A stretch of 34,014 nt of DNA, taken from the NCBI RefSeq assembly GCF_900100395.1, contig NZ_FNFB01000046.1, positions 1-34,014 on the forward strand. Direction: 5' to 3'. A program made the translations under genes and the position numbers. This document shows, in pieces, positions 30,764 to 34,014 of the stretch. The notes beneath the pieces were generated by a model. That model worked only from the letters and a program-made list of their open reading frames with translations, was not told the origin of the DNA and searched no databases. Position 1 is the first letter of the stretch, and the number at the start of each line of letters is the position of its first letter. This stretch comes from Nonomuraea maritima. GTDB lineage: Bacteria > Actinomycetota > Actinomycetes > Streptosporangiales > Streptosporangiaceae.

Positions 30764-30852
30764 CCCTACGATCGCCATGCTGTGGCTGAGCAGCGTTCAG
30801 GGCTGGGGGCGATCGTCGCGCTGGGACTTCGTTCCTCAGCCCCAGCGCACCG
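30764..30852. repeat. Structured element, type C, copy 3
   Basis: The CGATCGCC/GGCGATCG stem is exact (30769-30776, 30808-30815). The second hairpin has a different stem, CGCTGGG/CCCAGCG (30819-30825, 30841-30847), around the same loop run TTCGTTCCTCA. There is no type-B element next to it. The gap from 30517 to 31275 otherwise holds only the att and arm-site sequences; I see no convincing gene. Confidence 0.7.
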
Positions 30853-31005
30853 GGAGGCAGGGCCAGCGTCGGACTCGCAGGCCCCGCGAGCGTCTCGTGC
30901 CAGACGTTGTTAGCGACGAGGAGGGCGGGGGACAAGCGGGCATGAGCCTGGCTGATGGTCTGGACTATGGCGGTGCCGAGTTCCCGCTCACGTGAAGTGA
31001 AGTGG

Positions 31006-31028
31006 CTGACGGCAACGATGACGGCAAC
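31006..31028 (+). promoter_or_regulatory. Direct repeat inside the right end of AICE-2, candidate integrase arm sites
   Basis: TGACGGCAAC twice with 12-base period, matching the pair beside attL. It lies 84 bases before the attR core, on the element side, as expected for the second arm of an integrase attachment site. Confidence 0.6.
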
Positions 31029-31111
31029 GTCCAGCACCACAGACCTGCATGCGGCACCGTCCGCACGCCTCTACTCCCAGCTCGCAGCACGCGAGCAGGG
31101 TGATTGCTACA

Positions 31112-31159
31112 CCTGAAAAGCGGAAGGTCGGCAGTTCGACCCTGCCCCTGACCACCAGC
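31112..31159 (+). repeat. attR of AICE-2 / left att core of AICE-3
   Basis: Exact 48-bp copy of 15562-15609, lacking the tRNA 5' half. One mismatch later the identity continues through a second copy of the cluster terminator (31176-31209), which then leads into AICE-3. The junction therefore serves both as the right end of AICE-2 and the left end of AICE-3. Confidence 0.88.
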
Positions 31160-31214
31160 ATTGAACAGCCAAGATGCCCCGTAGCGAAGATCGCTCCGGG
31201 GCGTTTTTGTTGTT

Positions 31215-31237
31215 CTGACGACAGCGCTGACGACAGT
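31215..31237 (+). promoter_or_regulatory. Diverged direct repeat beside the AICE-3 att core
   Basis: CTGACGACAGC and CTGACGACAGT with the same 12-base period and the same distance from the att core as the AICE-2 attL pair (103 against 104 bases). The sequence differs from the AICE-2 repeat, suggesting that the two integrases prefer different arm sites. Confidence 0.5.
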
Positions 31238-31275
31238 GCGCCCGTCCAACGGTGAGCCATCTGTGAGGTCAAGGC

Positions 31276-31611
31276 GTGGACGAATACGTGTGGCCGCACA
31301 TCGGACCAGAGGCGGCTGAGAAGATCCAGGAGGCATGGCCCGTCACGTGCCAGGTGCTCCCGGTAGGTAAGCGCATCACCGCGACGGTCATCGGCCGGCA
31401 ACCGTTCGGCATCTTCGTCAGGATGCACGGCGTCCCTGATGCTGTGGGCCTGGCGGAGGTGGTCGGCATGCCTCGGGATTTCGAGCTGCCGCAACTTGGC
31501 GCGCGGGTGGAAGGTCATGTCGCCGACCATGTCGAGCGCAACCACCAGGTGCGGATAACACTCGACGGATGGGTGCCTCCATGGAACGGCAGCAGCGCCT
31601 CAAGGCTGTAA
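31276..31611 (+). CDS. S1-type RNA-binding domain protein beside the AICE-3 att core
   Basis: A 111-aa paralogue of the AICE-2 protein at 15734: same start (EYVWP/EYTWP), the S1 core TVIGRQPFGIFV, GVPDAVGLAE, ELPQLGARVEG and NHQVRI, with a different C-terminal tail (WVPPWNGSSASRL). GTG start. It is intact although the integrase beside it is truncated. Convergent with the integrase remnant. Confidence 0.75.
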   Translation: MDEYVWPHIGPEAAEKIQEAWPVTCQVLPVGKRITATVIGRQPFGIFVRMHGVPDAVGLAEVVGMPRDFELPQLGARVEGHVADHVERNHQVRITLDGWVPPWNGSSASRL

Positions 31612-31635
31612 GCCTGAGGCGCTGCAGCAGAACCT

Positions 31636-31886
31636 CTACGTCAGTGCGTCTCCGAGCTTGCCCAGTGCCTTGCGCTTCTCGTCGAGCGAGGCGTGAGCGT
31701 AGATCGTCATGGTGACCTCAATGTCCGAGTGACCGACGAGCTCCCGCACGATATGAGGCGGTATGCCCATGTCGAGCAGGAGACTCACACAGGTGTGTCG
31801 AAGGTCGTGGAGACGGACCGGTCCGAGTCCGGCCGCCTTCCGGATCTCGCCCCAGCTCCGCCGTAGGTTGTCCGGCTCCATCGGTG
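31636..31886 (-). pseudogene. Integrase C-terminal fragment of AICE-3
   Basis: About 81 codons matching the end of the AICE-2 integrase: MEPDNLRRSWGEIRKAAGLG, RLHDLRHTCVSLLLDMGIPP, VGHSDIEVTMTIYAHASL, RKALGKLGDAL. Box-II, His and the nucleophile Tyr are present, but the arm-binding, core-binding and first catalytic Arg regions are missing. At about 31885 the frame runs into sequence of the HATPase-partner gene. Confidence 0.88.
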
Positions 31887-32094
31887 CGCGTTGCAGGACC
31901 CTCACCTGGACTTGCCACTGTGCCGACGTCATCTTTGAGCTCTGCGCCGCTGGCGGTCAAACGTTTTTGCGACGCATCGAGTCGGCCACTCAAACGGTCT
32001 CAGAGACGCACCGCATGAGCACGCGCGAGGGCGGGCTGTCTGGAACGCGCTACTCCACGGCCGAGCAAGGTAGAAACCGGCAGAACCCATGCCG
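31885..32094 (+). pseudogene. Truncated, frameshifted copy of the HATPase-partner gene
   Basis: Matches 23959-24169 from GTTGCAGGACCCT onward: CHCADVIFELCAAGGQTFLR, then SETHRMSTREGG; a one-base deletion in the G run (GGCGGGG to GGCGGG) then shifts the frame. DNA identity continues past the former stop to CCCATGCCGC, where the two copies part. The 5' part is replaced by the integrase fragment. Confidence 0.82.
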
Positions 32095-32344
32095 CGATCG
32101 TCGCCGCTGATGTGCTGGCCGCCGAAGGTCTGAGCTGCCCGGCGATGAGATGGACCTGCGCTTCGCCATTCATGATCTGTGCCGACTCTGAGGGACGACT
32201 CCAACTGAAGCGGGGCAGCACCATTGCCGCGCGATCTCCGGCGGACCTCGGTTGATGCTTGACGGATTGGTCTCGGGTTATGCCGTACATGATCAGGATG
32301 CGGTTGACCAACCCAAACTGGCCATCATGTCGCCCGGCCGACAC
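32095..32344 (-). CDS. Possible gene remnant, uncertain
   Basis: Starting from GTG 32344 a minus-strand frame is open through this stretch with mostly G/C third positions and protein-like runs (GQFGLVNRILIMYGITRDQ, VLPRFSWSRPSESAQIMNGE, AQVHLIAGQLRPS). It then runs on into the duplicated HATPase-partner sequence, where it cannot be real coding, so the end shown is only where that copy begins. I do not know the family. It may be the remnant of a gene cut by the same rearrangement. Confidence 0.25.
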
Positions 32345-32416
32345 TTCCGCTCATGCCGATTAGCGCGTTGTCGCCCCGTCAGGACGGGCTACCGAAGGTG
32401 CAACTGCTTTGAGCTT

Positions 32417-33028
32417 TCAGCCTTGTCCTTCGAGAAACGCGGTTCTCTGCCAGATTTCGCGCCATCGATACGGTGAGCGCGCCCGCGCGGTCGTGACCGG
32501 TCCGCGCGGATCGACGCCGCACCCAGGGCAGATCTGATCGAGGCCGCGCGCGGTGCCGCAAACCAGGCACGCCGTCGCAGAATCTCGGCCACGGGCATGA
32601 GCGTCCAGCAGGCGTTCGACCACGACGGCCATTCGTTCGGTGGGATGCACCTCGGGATCGGGGCAGTAGGCAAGCCATCCTGCCCACGAGTACACCCGCG
32701 CCACAGAGTCCCCCATACGCCGGCCCGAAGCTTTCTCCCGATGACGACGCGCAATGTACGCGGCCCTGTGGTCCATCCACACCCTTCGCGCGGGCTCGAT
32801 CTCATCGATCGCCCGACGCAACGATTCGAGGTCCCGTTCCAGCCGCTGTGGCACCTGGGCGACCAGGATGACGTGGTGCCACGTCCCTCGGAACCCATAC
32901 GGAGGAAACCGCAACACACACTCGCGTAAGGCGAGCAGCCGCTCACGCGGATCCAGAGCAATGTCACGTACTCGGCGCGCAGCCGCCGGGAAACTCGTCA
33001 TAGCCTTCCATGCTTTCGCAACCGTCAC
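32417..33028 (-). CDS. Unknown protein with C-terminal zinc ribbon
   Basis: A 203-aa protein. The first 150 residues are helical and basic (ERLLALRECVLRFPPYGF, AQVPQRLERDLESLRRAIDE, YIARRHREKASGRRMGD). Near the C-terminus is CLVCGTARGLDQICPGCG, a Cys-x2-Cys-x8-Cys-x2-Cys zinc ribbon. It may be a nucleic-acid-binding protein; I do not recognise the family. It lies downstream (minus strand) of structured element A copy 2, so it occupies a gene slot of the cassette-like array. Confidence 0.65.
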   Translation of the reverse strand: MTVAKAWKAMTSFPAAARRVRDIALDPRERLLALRECVLRFPPYGFRGTWHHVILVAQVPQRLERDLESLRRAIDEIEPARRVWMDHRAAYIARRHREKASGRRMGDSVARVYSWAGWLAYCPDPEVHPTERMAVVVERLLDAHARGRDSATACLVCGTARGLDQICPGCGVDPRGPVTTARARSPYRWREIWQRTAFLEGQG

Positions 33029-33187
33029 GGGGTGCGCGGGAGGTTGGAGATCGCGGGCGGCATCCTGTCATGCCATGAGACGCGCCCCGGCACGACTCTG
33101 GATTGATCATCTCGGCCATCAACCGAGGCCGCCATGTCAAACAGCAGCCCAGGTACGACACTGTCGTGCGATCTTGCGCGATCTTTT

Positions 33188-33318
33188 GACGTCAGTTGCG
33201 GATGAGAACTTTCTCCACGGTTTCAAGGGCAGCCCGCCTGCGGCGGCCTGCCGCGCGTCGGGCGGTCGCTGGCCGCGCTGCGGCTCTCCGGCCGGTCGCG
33301 GCCAGCACCACCCGCGCG
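33188..33318. repeat. Structured element, type A, copy 2
   Basis: The flank (33188-33227) matches copy 1 at 38 of 40 positions. Hairpin 1 differs in sequence but is kept: GGCAG-C-CCGCC, loop TGC, GGCGG-C-CTGCC. Hairpin 2 has a new stem, GCTGGCCGCG/CGCGGCCAGC (33268-33277, 33297-33306), around the conserved core CTGC-GGC...GGCC-GGT. It ends a few bases before the stop codon of the minus-strand membrane-protein gene. Confidence 0.7.
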
Positions 33319-33321
33319 CTG

Positions 33322-33828
33322 TCAGACAGGCTTGGCGACGAAAAACTCAAGGATGGCTGCTACTGCCGAGATTATGGCTCCAAGGCAAGAGATTGTGGCG
33401 AGGGCGTCTTTAGGGGATGCCCAGAGGCCGCGATTGATTTGCCTCCATCGTTCAGCGCCTAACTTCCGCTTGAAGTTTTGGCGTTTGTGCTCGCGTACCT
33501 GATTACATCCGAAGAGAAGGCCGCTGGCGTTGTTTCGGCAACGTTGCTCCGCTGTCCGGTTCCTGGCGCCACATGTACGCGGCACCCGAAAGAGGAAGTA
33601 GAAGATGGCCAATATTGAGGCCGCGATCAGAAGAGGAGCAACCTTTCCCCGGTTGTCTCCCGCCGCCCACCATCCCCAGATTAGTCCGCCAAGGACAAAA
33701 TATCCCCAGTATTTCTCCAGGAACCCTCTTCTGCTCTTTGCCACGTCCGGACCGTACCGAGTGTGATAGCTCCAGACTAGGGAGATATCTACTTCCCTGC
33801 GGGTAACACGATCCTGAGTTGACAGCAC
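33322..33828 (-). CDS. Small membrane protein of the cargo array
   Basis: A 168-aa protein with three hydrophobic segments: YWGYFVLGGLIWGWWAAG (about 40-57), APLLIAASILAIFYFLFRV (about 64-82) and ATISCLGAIISAVAAILEFF (about 144-163), with a Cys-containing basic stretch between. It starts with GTG at 33828; further upstream the same frame is protein-like (SSDVQF) up to a stop inside element B (CTTGATC read on the minus strand), so the start region may be a fusion with that element. I do not recognise the family. Confidence 0.6.
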   Translation of the reverse strand: MLSTQDRVTRREVDISLVWSYHTRYGPDVAKSRRGFLEKYWGYFVLGGLIWGWWAAGDNRGKVAPLLIAASILAIFYFLFRVPRTCGARNRTAEQRCRNNASGLLFGCNQVREHKRQNFKRKLGAERWRQINRGLWASPKDALATISCLGAIISAVAAILEFFVAKPV

Positions 33829-33848
33829 GAACTGGACATCGCTGGAGT

Positions 33849-34014
33849 TGCCGAATTGTTTTTGTAGAGATCAAGCGGCGGCGCGGCGCGCCGCCGTACC
33901 CCCGGCCCTCGCCCGCACGCCGTCCGGGCGTGCGGCCTGGGGGCCGGTCCCGGACGGCGGCGGGACACCGGGCCGGGCACCGCACGCCGGCCCCGCCGTA
34001 CTGACCGAACGCTC
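33849..34014. repeat. Structured element, type B, copy 2 (cut by window end)
   Basis: TTGCCGAATTGTTTTTG...GATCAAG, hairpin 1 CGGCGGCGC-GGC-GCGCCGCCG (33876-33896), and hairpin 2 with a perfect 11-bp stem CGCCGTCCGGG/CCCGGACGGCG (33918-33928, 33949-33959) around CGTGC-GGCC-TGGG-GGCC-GGT. A GC-rich third hairpin follows, then CCGTACTGACCGAACGCTC at the window end. By comparison with copy 1, a type-C module may follow outside the window. It lies directly 5' of the minus-strand membrane-protein gene. Confidence 0.72.

Larger units (their letters stand above)
15562..31159. mobile_element. AICE-2, integrative and conjugative element in tRNA-Phe
   Basis: Bounded by perfect 48-bp direct repeats (15562-15609 and 31112-31159) of the tRNA-Phe 3' half, offset by exactly 15,550 bases. 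It contains an S1-domain gene, int, xis, rep, CxxCxGxG mini-protein, DUF2637, TraB, SCO3933-position gene, XRE-TPR regulator, ABM monooxygenase and HATPase, then cargo with structured repeat elements. Backbone genes run leftward from 23.3 kb to 16 kb, except the S1 gene and the HATPase pair. All backbone genes are intact by eye, so the element may still be mobile. Confidence 0.85.
31112..34014. mobile_element. AICE-3, deletion derivative of a related tRNA-Phe element (right end not seen)
   Basis: From the att core rightward the order is terminator copy, diverged arm repeats (31215-31237), S1-domain gene, integrase C-terminal part: the same as in AICE-2 from 15.56 to 16.3 kb at moderate identity. 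At about 31885 the integrase stops and the sequence continues as the 3' part of the 89-aa HATPase-partner gene, as found at 23.95 kb in AICE-2. The intervening backbone is gone. Beyond are a zinc-ribbon protein gene and cargo flanked by structured elements. Confidence 0.72.

Noticed and set aside
30744..31040. 98-codon minus-strand frame running through element C copy 3
   Set aside because: It crosses the hairpins and the integrase arm repeats, has no homologue beside the other C copies and no ribosome-binding site.
24190..34014. True class integron
   Set aside because: No IntI-type integrase is present and the elements lack recognisable R'/R'' core sites; only the layout is similar.
1..34014. 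CRISPR array
   Set aside because: No regularly spaced short repeats with unique spacers; the 18-nt and 11-mer repeats are too few and differently spaced.

Overview
The window looks like a chromosomal segment of a high-GC actinomycete. The best guess is the Streptosporangiales (Nonomuraea/Microbispora type), because the integrative elements, the RepSA-type replication initiators and the DUF2637, SCO3933-like and XRE-TPR genes are typical of that group; the genus is an inference. About 5 kb is ordinary chromosome. Most of the rest consists of integrative elements that use tRNA genes as attachment sites, plus their cargo.

Layout. (1) 1-10.3 kb: AICE-1, an actinomycete integrative and conjugative element. 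Its left part carries a tandem-wHTH GntR regulator and small genes of unknown function. Its right part is one tightly overlapping operon: membrane protein, SCO3933-like protein, two small proteins, FtsK/TraB-type DNA translocase, a 67-aa protein, a zinc ribbon, RepSA-like initiator, Xis, Int. The integrase faces tRNA-Lys(TTT). (2) 10.4-15.6 kb: chromosome. It holds a glutaryl-CoA dehydrogenase-like enzyme, a PspC protein, an MFS exporter, a minimal metalloprotease, a membrane metallophosphoesterase, and the tRNA-Glu, tRNA-Asp, tRNA-Phe cluster. (3) 15.56-31.16 kb: AICE-2, integrated in tRNA-Phe and bounded by a 48-bp perfect direct repeat. From the left it has an S1-domain gene, int, xis, rep, a CxxCxGxG mini-protein, DUF2637, TraB, an SCO3933-position gene, an XRE-TPR regulator, an ABM-type monooxygenase and a HATPase. 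Cargo follows from 24.2 to 31 kb. (4) 31.1 kb to the end: AICE-3, a related element in tandem in the same tRNA site. It appears to be an internal-deletion derivative in which the integrase is truncated and joined directly to the distal part of the element.

The AICE-2 and AICE-3 cargo is the most unusual part. Single genes of unrelated type lie between GC-rich intergenic elements, all in one orientation, that recur in the window. They fold into hairpins whose stems differ between copies while loops and flanks are conserved. I describe three related modules: A (two copies), B (two full copies, one truncated tail, one diverged copy) and C (three copies). The arrangement resembles a gene-cassette array or a family of structured RNAs. 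No reverse transcriptase, integron integrase or TnpB is visible. AICE-2 cargo also holds a TcmP / three-Cys-motif (Gp37/DUF5131) pair, an HNH protein, and a decayed piece of another tRNA-Lys-specific element.

How the genes work together. In each AICE, Int and Xis move the element in and out of the tRNA site, the HUH-type Rep copies the excised circle, and the hexameric FtsK/TraB protein moves double-stranded DNA between mycelia. The small membrane proteins probably assist spread. GntR and XRE regulators probably keep transfer genes silent through the palindromic sites listed. All names come from motifs read by eye; no database search was run.
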